From JAAXGI01 sp963579625 (GTDB lineage: Bacteria; Gemmatimonadota; Gemmatimonadetes; Longimicrobiales; Gaopeijiaceae): a stretch of 8,211 nucleotides of DNA. This document shows, piece by piece, positions 1 through 6,757 of the stretch. The first letter of the stretch is position 1. Each line of letters begins with the position of its first letter. A program made the position numbers and the translations under genes. The stretch is from contig CAUZHN010000098.1 of the NCBI GenBank assembly GCA_963579625.1, positions 1-8,211 of the forward strand. Reading direction: 5' to 3'. Under the pieces are notes generated by a model that was given only the letters and a program-made list of their open reading frames with translations, searched no databases and was not told the DNA's origin.

Positions 1-898
1 CCTGGATCTGAGGTGTTTGATCGGGCCCAGGAGCGATGTAGAAATCGATGTTCTCCGTAAGAAGCTCAGCCAGCAGGGTTGTCTGCTCTGGGATGATGCG
101 ATATACCTGTCGATCGAGGAAAGGTGGGCCCCCTAGCCCTTCGGGAAACGCAGGATTTCGCACGAAGCTCCAGCTGGCGTCGATCTGGTGGTTCTCGAAT
201 ACAAAGGGCCCGTTCCCGACCGGACACCGGGTACCGAAGGGGTGCTGCCGGAGTTCAGCCGAGGGCACATCCTCGAGGAGGTGGCGTGGCATGATTGCGG
301 TTGCCCGCCACGGATCTAGGAACTCAGCGTGTGGTGCCAAGGAGAAGCGTACAGTGAGTGAGTCAAGAACCGCGACACCGTCCGGACCCTGGACGTAGTG
401 AGACCAGAACGCCGCGTTTGGAAATGCGGTTTCCGGGTCGGTTATCCTCACGTAGGTGAATTCCACGTCGTAGGCTGAGGTTGGTGTGCCATCGTGCCAG
501 AAGACATCATCTCTCAGATGGAAAGTGAGTTCTCGGTTCTCCTCATCAAACTCCCAGGACTCGGCAAGATATGGGCGGGGCTGAAGCTCCTCGTCGAAGT
601 CGACCAAGGTCATCAGGTGCATGAATTTCTGAACCTGACTGCTTTGGTAGTCGGATGACACCAGCGCATTCATGCCATCCGGCATCTCTCCGATGGATCC
701 TATGACCACAGTCCCGCCATAACGCTCTCCGGTTGGTTGTGCGAACTGACTCAGGTAGGCGTCAACCCGGGGGAGTACTTCCTGACAGAACTCGGGCAGA
801 TTGGTCAGGGAGCGCTGGCCGGGCTCACCTCCACCGCAGGCGGCCAGTGCCCAGGCCAGGGCTGACAATATCGAAGTCCGGAGCACGGCCAGATTCAT
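1..898 (-). CDS. ABC transporter substrate-binding lipoprotein, family 5 (peptide/oligopeptide), 5' part only
   Basis: This gene encodes the extracytoplasmic solute-binding subunit of a peptide/nickel-type ABC importer (SBP_bac_5 family), anchored as a lipoprotein. The frame is open for 299 codons and then leaves the window on the left; full family members are usually 500-600 residues, so about half is seen. Residues 1-20 form a hydrophobic signal peptide ending in a lipobox L-A-A-C, with Cys21 as the predicted lipidated residue, followed by a Gly-rich linker. The family signature lies at about residues 125-149 (F-x-L-R-D-D-V-x-W-H-D-G-x-P, then A-x-D-V-x-F-T-Y), and the conserved P-V-G-N-G-P-F turn at 226-232. 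The ATG at 898-896 is preceded by AAGGA with 7 bases spacing, which fixes the start. It follows the acyltransferase gene after 49 bases on the same strand, so co-transcription is possible; a TATAAA at 929-924 could be a -10 box but has no good -35. Ligand is unknown; transporter permease genes are not visible. An unusual detail is two non-lipobox cysteines (38 and 225). Confidence 0.92.
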   Translation of the reverse strand, partial: MNLAVLRTSILSALAWALAACGGGEPGQRSLTNLPEFCQEVLPRVDAYLSQFAQPTGERYGGTVVIGSIGEMPDGMNALVSSDYQSSQVQKFMHLMTLVDFDEELQPRPYLAESWEFDEENRELTFHLRDDVFWHDGTPTSAYDVEFTYVRITDPETAFPNAAFWSHYVQGPDGVAVLDSLTVRFSLAPHAEFLDPWRATAIMPRHLLEDVPSAELRQHPFGTRCPVGNGPFVFENHQIDASWSFVRNPAFPEGLGGPPFLDRQVYRIIPEQTTLLAELLTENIDFYIAPGPDQTPQIQ

Positions 899-947
899 TC
901 TGCGTTCCTTGGTCTAGAGGGTCTTTATAGAGGAGTCATGGGGGCGA

Positions 948-1703
948 TTATCGCCGCCAGGTCCAAGTGGGGGATTCATAGTGATGAAGGAGTGATGCCG
1001 CCATCCTCTGTTCTCTGACGCGAACCCTTCCGCGACACCAGAGGCCTCCCAATGCCCTGGTCATCGCGGACTCAATGGCCTCAGCTACTGTGGAAAAACA
1101 GATAGACTTCGAGAGGAGTTCCGAGAGTGAGATCCCTGCTGAGCGGAGGGATTCCGGTCCGAGCGAAGGTGGTTGAATGGGCAGGGAGCCATGTTGAAGT
1201 AAGACATCACCGATCCTGGCCTGAGCACTCCCTACGAGCTTTCGGCCCGCCGCCTCGATCTCGTCCCTCACTGGCTCCCGGAAACAGGCTCCAGCGTCGG
1301 GTTGAGGCGAGCGGTTGTGCGATTGAGCTAGGCGGGCGGGAACCCCAAGCGACCGAATCGCTTCGACGAGTGTTGCGTTGAGAGTTCGGTAGGTCAACCG
1401 CGGTCCACCTAACGCCCTGGAAGGAAGCACAACGGAGTAGGTCAGCTCCCGATCATGGAGGACCTCACGACCACCGGTCGGGCGTCGAACCACGTGACCG
1501 TCAAGCTGCGCCTTGGCGAGTGATCCATACCGATCCCTTGCCGGCTGATTTCGGCCGAAAGAGAGAGTGGGGTGGCTCCAGCCGTAGATTCGGAGTACCC
1601 CCTGGTCCAACTTTAAGCACCGTGCGAGAGCCACGTCGAGGGCCATGTTCCAGGGTCCGGAATCGGGAGGGGTCTGGAGGAGTCTCCACTTGGAGGGCAG
1701 CAC
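948..1703 (-). CDS. lipM: LipM/LplA-like octanoyl- or lipoyl-protein transferase
   Basis: The product belongs to the biotin/lipoate ligase-octanoyltransferase (BPL_LplA_LipB) fold and is predicted to acylate the lipoyl-domain lysine of GcvH and possibly other lipoyl proteins. Numbering from the upstream TTG at 1724 (258 residues), it shows W13-R-L-L, the substrate loop R80-R-P-T-G-G-R-E-V-L-H-D91 followed by E-L-T-Y-S, and G160-R-K-L-V-G-S-A-Q168 followed by L-Q-H-G-S. Cys147 in an A-C-F motif sits where Bacillus LipM has its acyl-accepting cysteine (Cys150), and Lys162 is the conserved G-R-K lysine. The A-C-F cysteine argues for octanoyltransfer from ACP (LipM) over ATP-dependent salvage (LplA), but both remain possible, and the gene symbol is inferred. 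I prefer the GTG at 1703, which has AGAGG 10 bases upstream and leaves six residues before the conserved W-R-L-L; the TTG at 1724 has no good ribosome site. Co-location with gcvH-gcvP matches Bacillus subtilis, where yqhM (lipM) lies close to the gcv genes. Oddity: Glu replaces the usual Ala/Gly in the G-G-R-A-V-L-H-D loop. Confidence 0.85.
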   Translation of the reverse strand: MLPSKWRLLQTPPDSGPWNMALDVALARCLKLDQGVLRIYGWSHPTLSFGRNQPARDRYGSLAKAQLDGHVVRRPTGGREVLHDRELTYSVVLPSRALGGPRLTYRTLNATLVEAIRSLGVPARLAQSHNRSPQPDAGACFREPVRDEIEAAGRKLVGSAQARIGDVLLQHGSLPIQPPSLGPESLRSAGISLSELLSKSICFSTVAEAIESAMTRALGGLWCRGRVRVREQRMAASLLHHYESPTWTWRR

Positions 1704-1705
1704 CG

Positions 1706-1822
1706 TTAGGGAACCTCTACACAAGTCTTGGATGTCTCATTACGGATACCATGACGTCGTAACCCTTTACTACCTAACGAGATGGCTTTCGAGCGTTTGA
1801 GGGAGGGGGGTGGCGGAATCAT
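1706..1822 (-). CDS. Possible 38-residue small ORF or leader peptide between gcvP and lipM
   Basis: A short frame starts at ATG 1822, 25 bases after the gcvP stop, and ends with TAA at 1708-1706, two bases before the GTG (1703) proposed for lipM. The purine run AAGGAGGAGA at 1840-1831 lies 8-11 bases before its ATG and is the strongest Shine-Dalgarno on this strand of the window. The peptide begins M-I-P-P-P-P-S-L-K-R and is basic, with no membrane segment and no motif I recognise. Its spacing suggests either a translated coupling peptide that brings ribosomes to the lipM start or a remnant frame. Without homologues the coding claim rests only on the ribosome site and layout; the Pro-rich start partly reflects a C-rich tract. 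It may equally be non-coding sequence. Confidence 0.3.
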   Translation of the reverse strand: MIPPPPSLKRSKAISLGSKGLRRHGIRNETSKTCVEVP

Positions 1823-1830
1823 GTGTCGTC

Positions 1831-1840
1831 TCTCCTCCTT
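1831..1840 (-). promoter_or_regulatory. Strong Shine-Dalgarno downstream of gcvP
   Basis: The minus strand reads AAGGAGGAGA here, just after the gcvP stop at 1848. It is far better than the ribosome sites of gcvP or lipM. The only start codon at a suitable distance is the ATG at 1822 of the 38-codon frame; the lipM start is about 130 bases away. This is the main reason for listing that small frame. Confidence 0.5.
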
Positions 1841-1847
1841 GCTCTAG

Positions 1848-4721
1848 CTAGCCCTCTGTCTCAGTGTACGATTCGACGGAGGGGCACGCACACACGAGAT
1901 TCCGGTCGCCAAACGCGTTGTCCACGCGTCGGACCGACGGCCAGAACTTATCCTCGCGGGTCCAGGAGGCTGGGAAGGCAGCCTGCTCCCGTGTATAGGG
2001 GTGGGACCAGTCGTCGGTGACAACTGCCGCTGCGGTGTGGGGAGCGTTCTTCAGTGGGTTGTTGTCACGGTCAGATAGCCCATCCTCCACCTGCTGGATC
2101 TCGGCTCGAATCAAGATGAGGGCGTCGCAAAAGCGGTCCAGCTCGTCCCTGGATTCGGATTCCGTGGGCTCCACCATGATCGTTCCCGGAACCGGGAACG
2201 ACACGGTGGGCGCGTGGAACCCATAGTCCATCAGACGCTTGGCGACGTCCTCGTCAGTGATCCCCGCCGACTTGCGGAATGGGCGGAGGTCCAGAATGAA
2301 CTCGTGGGCCACTCTTCCCGCAAGGCCCCGATAGAGCACATCGAAGTGTGCCTCTAGGCGGTGGACCATATAGTTGGCGTTCAAGATTGCGACCTCGCTG
2401 GCTTGGCGGATTCCCTCCCTCCCGAGAAGGGCTATGTACGCCCAGGAGATCAGAAGAATGGAAGCGCTTCCCCAAGACGCGGATGCGACCGGTCCGATGG
2501 CTTGTTCGCTGTCGCTAGTGGAAATAATTGGGTGGCTAGGGAGAAATGGTGCGAGGTGCTCAGCGACGCAGATTGGCCCCACCCCTGGACCCCCACCGCC
2601 ATGAGGGATTGAGAAGGTCTTGTGAAGATTGATGTGACAGACATCAGCGCCGTAGTCGCCGGGCCGACAGATCCCGACCTGGGCGTTCAGATTGGCACCA
2701 TCTAGATAGACTTGCCCGCCATACTGGTGAATTGTGTCGCAGACCTCCTGGACATGTTCCTCGAAGACTCCGTGCGTGGAGGGATAGGTGATCATCAGTG
2801 CCGCGAGCCGGTCCCCGTGTAGCGCGGCCTTTGTCCGGAGGTCGTGTATGTCGATGTTACCTTGATCGTCGCAGCCAACCACGACGACTTTCATGCCCGC
2901 CATCCTGGCAGATGCTGGGTTTGTACCATGTGCGGACGACGGGATTAGGCATACGTTGCGATGTCTCTCCTCTCGGCTTTCATGGTATGCCCGAACAATA
3001 AGCAGACCAGCGTACTCGCCCTGCGCACCTGAATTGGGCTGGACGGAGACTGCCGGAAGGCCACTGATGGCAGCCAGCCATTGCTCCAGCTTCTGGATGA
3101 TCTCGAGATACCCGAGCACTTGATCCCTCGGCGAAAAGGGGTGTATGTGCGAGAACTCCGGCCAGCTGAGGGCGACCATTTCCGTGGTAGCATTGAGCTT
3201 CATGGTGCATGAACCGAGAGGGATCATGCTTGTACAGAGCGAGAGATCACGTCCTGCCAGGCGATGGATGTAGCGAAGCATCTCGGTCTCGGAGTGGTAC
3301 CGGTTGAATACCGGGTGCTCCAGAAACGGTGACTTGCGTCGAACCTCCTCGAAGAGACTGTCCGGACCCTCCGGACCGACAGACTCACAAAGAAGATCAG
3401 AATCCGAAACCTCTTCCGTCTCTTCACGGCGAAAGAGTTGGAGAAGCGTCGCAAGATCTTCGGGCTCTACTGTCTCATCCAAGGACATGCCCAACGTGCC
3501 GTCACCGAAGTCCCGGAGGTTAATGTGCGAGCGCGAGGCCCTGCGCAGCACCTCCTCGGCCCCAGGAGCGGTTGGTCGCACTCGCAGGGTGTCGAAAAAG
3601 TGGCGGGTGAGAACCTCGTGCCCCGATCGACGGAGTCCGGTTGCTAGCGTGCGCGTCAGGTCGTGGATCCGCGCCGCAATGCTCCTGAGCCCCTCCGGAC
3701 CGTGGTAGACGGCGTACATGGATGCCATAACTGCCAGAAGGACTTGGGCCGTACAGATGTTGGATGTGGCTCTCTCCCGGCGAATGTGTTGTTCTCTGGT
3801 TTGCAGGGCCATCCGAAGCGCACGATTACCAGCAGCATCCCTCGACACGCCGATAATCCGTCCCGGGATTCCCCGTCTAAGATCGGCTCGTGCGGCGAAG
3901 TAGGCTGCGTGGGGCCCCCCAAGACCCAGCGGGACGCCGAAGCGTTGACTGCTCCCGACGGCGATGTCTGCACCCATCTCCCCCGGTGGGGTCAGGAGGG
4001 TTAGAGCCAAAAGGTCCGAAGTCAGGGTGACCTTGGCCCCAGCATCGTGTGCGCGTCGAATGGCTGACCTGAGGTCTGTCACCTCGCCATCCGTCGCAGG
4101 ATATGCGAAGAGCGTCCCGAATACGGAGGTGTCGAAGGGTTCTTCCTGGGGATCTACCACCCGGACATCGACTGCCAGTGGACGAGCGCGTGTCTCCACC
4201 ACCGCTATAGTCTGGGGGTGGCAGCCCTTATCCACTAGAAACACGTTCCTCCCAGCCTCCGCCTGATTCAGGGAGAGTGCCATCGCTTCGGCAGCGGCAG
4301 TTCCCTCGTCCAGGAGGGAGGCATTGGCGAGCGGAAGTCCGGTGAGATCGATCACGACGGTCTGGAAGTTCAAAAGCGCTTCCAGGCGTCCCTGTGAGAT
4401 TTCTGCCTGGTACGGTGTGTACTGGGTGTACCAGCCCGGATTCTCGAAAACGTTTCTCGCTATGACCGCTGGAGTCAGGGTGTCATAGTACCCCATCCCG
4501 ATATACGAGCGGAAGGTACGGTTCTTTGCTGCAATAGCTCTCAGACGCTGCACTAGCCCATGTTCTGAGACGGCATGATCAATCCCGGGGAGATCCTCGT
4601 TTCGAATAGATCGAGGAACAGTGTCAGCGATCAGAGCGTCGATCGATTCGTATCCAAGTTCCCCCAGCATTTCCTGAATCGCTGTCGGATTCGGTCCCAA
4701 ATGTCGATCAGAAAAGGGCAT
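1848..4721 (-). CDS. gcvP: Glycine dehydrogenase (decarboxylating), P-protein, single-chain form
   Basis: GcvP is the PLP enzyme of the glycine cleavage system: it decarboxylates glycine and passes the aminomethyl group to the lipoyl arm of GcvH, releasing CO2, in the cytoplasm. The 957-residue length matches the fused form, with both halves in one chain, not the split GcvPA/GcvPB. The N-terminal half shows the family opening D-R-H-L-G-P (5-10), Y-T-P-Y-Q-A-E-I-S-Q-G-R near 101-112 and the G-S-S-Q-R-F-G-V-P segment near 266-274. The C-terminal half shows G-S-C-T-M-K-L-N (503-510), S-S-A-H-G-T-N-P-A-S (595-604), Y-L-D-G-A-N-L-N-A (682-690) and the PLP-binding H-I-N-L-H-K-T-F with Lys701 as the Schiff-base lysine, followed by a Gly-rich loop. 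An acidic linker near 434-463 joins the halves. The ATG directly abuts the gcvH TAA with no intervening base, so translational coupling is likely; only a weak GGA precedes it. All signature motifs are present and the gene appears intact. Confidence 0.98.
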   Translation of the reverse strand: MPFSDRHLGPNPTAIQEMLGELGYESIDALIADTVPRSIRNEDLPGIDHAVSEHGLVQRLRAIAAKNRTFRSYIGMGYYDTLTPAVIARNVFENPGWYTQYTPYQAEISQGRLEALLNFQTVVIDLTGLPLANASLLDEGTAAAEAMALSLNQAEAGRNVFLVDKGCHPQTIAVVETRARPLAVDVRVVDPQEEPFDTSVFGTLFAYPATDGEVTDLRSAIRRAHDAGAKVTLTSDLLALTLLTPPGEMGADIAVGSSQRFGVPLGLGGPHAAYFAARADLRRGIPGRIIGVSRDAAGNRALRMALQTREQHIRRERATSNICTAQVLLAVMASMYAVYHGPEGLRSIAARIHDLTRTLATGLRRSGHEVLTRHFFDTLRVRPTAPGAEEVLRRASRSHINLRDFGDGTLGMSLDETVEPEDLATLLQLFRREETEEVSDSDLLCESVGPEGPDSLFEEVRRKSPFLEHPVFNRYHSETEMLRYIHRLAGRDLSLCTSMIPLGSCTMKLNATTEMVALSWPEFSHIHPFSPRDQVLGYLEIIQKLEQWLAAISGLPAVSVQPNSGAQGEYAGLLIVRAYHESREERHRNVCLIPSSAHGTNPASARMAGMKVVVVGCDDQGNIDIHDLRTKAALHGDRLAALMITYPSTHGVFEEHVQEVCDTIHQYGGQVYLDGANLNAQVGICRPGDYGADVCHINLHKTFSIPHGGGGPGVGPICVAEHLAPFLPSHPIISTSDSEQAIGPVASASWGSASILLISWAYIALLGREGIRQASEVAILNANYMVHRLEAHFDVLYRGLAGRVAHEFILDLRPFRKSAGITDEDVAKRLMDYGFHAPTVSFPVPGTIMVEPTESESRDELDRFCDALILIRAEIQQVEDGLSDRDNNPLKNAPHTAAAVVTDDWSHPYTREQAAFPASWTREDKFWPSVRRVDNAFGDRNLVCACPSVESYTETEG

Positions 4722-5108
4722 TTATTCCACTAGGAGGTGGTAAGCTTCCTGATCAAGCAAATCGTTCAGAGAATCTGGGTCGTCCACCTTCATACAGACC
4801 ATCCAGCCGTCCCCATAGGGATCGGTGTTGACCAAAGCCGGGTCCTGGTCGAGAATTGAATTCACGGCAGTGATCTCACCTCCCACTGGGCTGTATAGGT
4901 CACTTACGGCTTTCACGGCCTCGATCGTCCCGAAAACGTCCAACTTCTCGAACCGGTCGCCGATCTCAGGGAGCTCCAAGAAGACGATGTCTCCCAGTTC
5001 GTCCTGTGCATAGTCGGTGATCCCGACGAGGAACACGTTCCGCTCTTCCGTTGGCTTCAGGTATTCGTGTTCTTTGGTGTAGTATAGGCCTTGGGGAATC
5101 TCGGACAT
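4722..5108 (-). CDS. gcvH: Glycine cleavage system H protein
   Basis: GcvH is the small lipoyl carrier that shuttles the aminomethyl group and reducing equivalents between the P, T and L proteins. The 128-residue product has normal family length. It opens with Y-T-K-E-H-E-Y (10-16), continues V-G-I-T-D-Y-A-Q-D-E-L-G-D-I-V (28-42), and has the lipoylation site E-A-V-K-A-V-S-D-L-Y with Lys66 as the predicted lipoyl lysine (the common form is E-S-V-K). The conserved N-x-D-P-Y-G-D-G-W occurs at 94-102. The ATG at 5108 is preceded by GGAG with 6 bases spacing. It is the first gene of the leftward unit gcvH-gcvP-lipM and has a promoter-like sequence about 34 bases upstream of the start. Lys66 is the expected target of the nearby LipM-like enzyme. 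No gcvT lies before it, unlike the frequent gcvT-gcvH-gcvP order. Confidence 0.98.
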   Translation of the reverse strand: MSEIPQGLYYTKEHEYLKPTEERNVFLVGITDYAQDELGDIVFLELPEIGDRFEKLDVFGTIEAVKAVSDLYSPVGGEITAVNSILDQDPALVNTDPYGDGWMVCMKVDDPDSLNDLLDQEAYHLLVE

Positions 5109-5321
5109 TCATGTCTCCGGTGAGTAGACGGGTGGTGGATGCCCCGCCAATAGATATTTTCCTCTTAGCAGCGTCAACCCGGAGTACGCACATTAAGGGC
5201 GACGCCTGGATTTGCACCGACTCCTTGAAGAGATTCCTTCTTCTTCTGCCATTCGCAGCCGAACCGGGCAGCAAGGCAGTGATGGAGCATGTGTTCTCCC
5301 TCTAGACTCGGAGTAATGGCC
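5109..5321. other. Divergent intergenic region between gcvH and tatA
   Basis: These 213 bases separate the leftward gcv unit from the rightward tatA unit and must hold both start signals. The gcvH side carries the promoter described separately. On the tatA side I see no convincing -35/-10 pair. A CTT triplet run lies near 5236-5248, and an imperfect 12-base palindrome (CTCCTTGAAGAG, one mismatched pair) lies at 5221-5232, which could be an operator but is short. No terminator or known riboswitch was recognised. Confidence 0.6.
5149..5177 (-). promoter_or_regulatory. Candidate sigma70-like promoter of gcvH-gcvP
   Basis: On the minus strand a -35 box TTGACG (5177-5172, five of six consensus bases) is separated by 17 bases from a weaker -10 box TCTATT (5154-5149, four of six). 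Transcription would start near 5142 and give a leader of about 34 bases to the gcvH ATG, which already holds its GGAG ribosome site. Position and spacing are right for the leftward unit. Such a short leader leaves no room for a glycine riboswitch. Confidence 0.45.
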
Positions 5322-5519
5322 ATGTTTGGTGGTCTCGGCGTGGTTGAAGTCATCGTCATCTTCTTCCTGCTTCTTCTCCTCTTCGGTGCGAAGCGTATCC
5401 CGCAGATTGCAAAGGGGCTGGGAGAGGGCATCCGGAACTTTAAATCCGATGTGAAGGATCCAAATCGTTTGAGTGGGGGTGACGATTCCGAGTCGGAGCA
5501 CGAGGACGGGAGGAGCTGA
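5322..5519 (+). CDS. tatA: Sec-independent protein translocase subunit TatA/TatE
   Basis: TatA forms the pore-like oligomer of the twin-arginine translocation system that exports folded proteins across the inner membrane. The 65-residue product is a minimal family member: a short hydrophobic helix at about residues 7-21 with a polar Glu9 near its start, the hinge F21-G22, then the amphipathic helix with A-K-R-I-P-Q-I-A-K-G-L-G-E-G (23-36) and the conserved N39-F-K, and an acidic, Ser-rich, probably disordered tail. I chose the ATG at 5322 because GGAG lies 8 bases upstream; the ATG at 5316 is only 2 bases from that site, and the ATG at 5289 would add ten residues before a normal TatA start. 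It begins a rightward run with an MFS transporter and trmJ. tatC is not in the window, so the receptor must be encoded elsewhere. TatB is less likely given the length and FG hinge context. Confidence 0.93.
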   Translation: MFGGLGVVEVIVIFFLLLLLFGAKRIPQIAKGLGEGIRNFKSDVKDPNRLSGGDDSESEHEDGRS

Positions 5520-6747
5520 GGTTTCCGCTAGTCCACGGTGGGTTCGGCTCTCCATCCTCTTCCTCACAGTCTTTGTGGACCTTGTGGGGTTTGGGATCGT
5601 CTTGCCTCTTTTGCCCCTATATGCAGATAGATTTGGAGCGTCGGGTACTCAGATAGGGATTCTTGTTCTTTCCTATTCTGCTGCTCAACTCCTCTTGGCT
5701 CCTGTTTGGGGTCGCTTGTCGGATCGGTTCGGCCGTAGGCCTATCCTAATCATCGGTTTGCTCGGATCCGCCGCGTCCTATTTGGTGTTCGCCTACGCTG
5801 CTTCGCTGTTTGTCTTGCTGCTTTCCCGCATCATGGCTGGGATCGGTGGGGCGAATATTCCGGTGGCTCAAGCCTATATCGCTGACATCACTCCCCGTGA
5901 AAGCCGGGCTGCCAACATGGGTCTGATCGGAGCTGCGTTTGGACTGGGGTTCATCTTTGGGCCGGCCATCGGCGGGGTCCTCGCACCGGTGGCCTCGGAA
6001 CTGCCAGGGCTTGCGGCTGCGGGTCTGTGTGCCGGGAATGCACTACTCGCAATTGTCTTCTTGCCGGAGTCCCTTAGCAGAAGCGAGCGAGCGAAGATAG
6101 GGGAGAATCGGATAAAAGCGGTCCAGCCTGGGATCGGGCTCGTGATCGGAGGAGGCATCCCCCGGTCGCGACGAGCAGAGCTACAGGTGATCTTACGGAA
6201 TCCCCAGTTCGTACGGGTTCTTGTCCTCTCTTTCATCTTCACCACAGCTTTTTCGGTCATGCACCCGATCTTTCCGTTGTTCGCGTCAGGGAGGTTCGGG
6301 TTGAATGAGCGAGATGTGGGATGGCTCTTTGCTTTCATCGGAGTGATTGCCGCTGTGATGCAGGGCGGGGTCGTGCGGCTTCTGGTAGCTCGCATAGGTG
6401 AGGTGAGCCTCATTCGTGCCTCAGCTGTCCCTTTCGTTGTGGGGTTCGTCATTATCGGAGCCTCTTCATCAGTACCGATGCTTCTCGGGGGGCTCGCCCT
6501 CTTGGCCGTGGGTTTCGGGGGGACTCTTCCAACGCTAGTCAGCCTGCTTTCCCGCTCTGCGCCAGAGGAACTCCAGGGAGGCGCGCTTGGGGTCGGCCAG
6601 AGCGTGGGGGCGCTCGGTCGTATCGTGGGGCCGTTCGTTTCGGGAGTTATGTGGGACACCTTCGGAAGCTCCTCGCCGTATTTCGTTGCAGCAGCAATCG
6701 GCGCGGTGGCGGGACTTTGGGGACGCGGACTTCGTCAGCCTGATTGA
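5473..6747 (+). CDS. MFS transporter, DHA1/TetA-like drug:H+ antiporter family
   Basis: This is a 12-helix-type major facilitator superfamily protein of 424 residues, expected in the inner membrane as a proton-coupled exporter; the substrate is unknown. Helix 1 carries V-D-L-V-G-F-G-I-V-L-P-L-L-P (35-48), a pattern shared with TetA-type exporters. Motif A is at 80-90 (G-R-L-S-D-R-F-G-R-R-P) between helices 2 and 3, and the antiporter motif C, G-x-x-x-G-P-x-x-G-G, lies around 159-168. A charged loop at about 201-245 divides the two halves. The start is uncertain: the frame must begin before helix 1 (residue 26), and the only usual start codons there are GTG at 5473 and GTG at 5479, overlapping tatA by 47 or 41 bases. 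Neither has a strong ribosome site, whereas a fine one lies downstream without a start codon. The gene ends 10 bases before trmJ. Tetracycline resistance should not be assumed from family membership. Confidence 0.92.
   Translation: MGVTIPSRSTRTGGAEVSASPRWVRLSILFLTVFVDLVGFGIVLPLLPLYADRFGASGTQIGILVLSYSAAQLLLAPVWGRLSDRFGRRPILIIGLLGSAASYLVFAYAASLFVLLLSRIMAGIGGANIPVAQAYIADITPRESRAANMGLIGAAFGLGFIFGPAIGGVLAPVASELPGLAAAGLCAGNALLAIVFLPESLSRSERAKIGENRIKAVQPGIGLVIGGGIPRSRRAELQVILRNPQFVRVLVLSFIFTTAFSVMHPIFPLFASGRFGLNERDVGWLFAFIGVIAAVMQGGVVRLLVARIGEVSLIRASAVPFVVGFVIIGASSSVPMLLGGLALLAVGFGGTLPTLVSLLSRSAPEELQGGALGVGQSVGALGRIVGPFVSGVMWDTFGSSSPYFVAAAIGAVAGLWGRGLRQPD
5508..5515 (+). promoter_or_regulatory. Strong Shine-Dalgarno-like run at the tatA stop with no normal start codon after it
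   Basis: GGGAGGAG sits immediately before the tatA TGA (5517-5519). In the MFS frame the codon 5 bases further on is GTT (5521-5523), not ATG, GTG or TTG. The site is placed exactly where an MFS start would be expected, yet the frame offers only GTG codons upstream (5473, 5479). It could be coincidental purine-rich tatA tail sequence (Gly, Arg, Ser codons). Confidence 0.35.
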
Positions 6748-6757
6748 GTTTTGGACC

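Noticed and set aside
943..955. Inverted repeat GGCGATTATCGCC over the lipM stop codon
   Set aside because: The stem is short with a tiny loop and is not followed by a T-run on the minus strand, so it is not supported as a terminator.
3361..3377. Tandem TCCGGACC repeat in gcvP
   Set aside because: It encodes the G-P-E-G-P-D linker between the two P-protein halves; two copies in coding sequence need no special explanation.
3304..4266. Several plus-strand open frames of 100-134 codons across gcvP
   Set aside because: All are shadows of the GC-rich, fully conserved gcvP frame and have no recognisable motif.
5178..5288. Minus-strand segment with GGTGCAAATCC, resembling part of a cobalamin riboswitch core
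   Set aside because: The flanking core boxes (CCCGC-ACTGT and a downstream GCCACTG) do not match, and the candidate gcvH promoter lies downstream of it.
5874..6659. Long minus-strand open frame (261 codons) across the MFS gene
   Set aside because: It is antisense to a clear membrane transporter; its Pro/Arg/Thr/Ser-rich translation is the mirror of hydrophobic codons and shows no domain.
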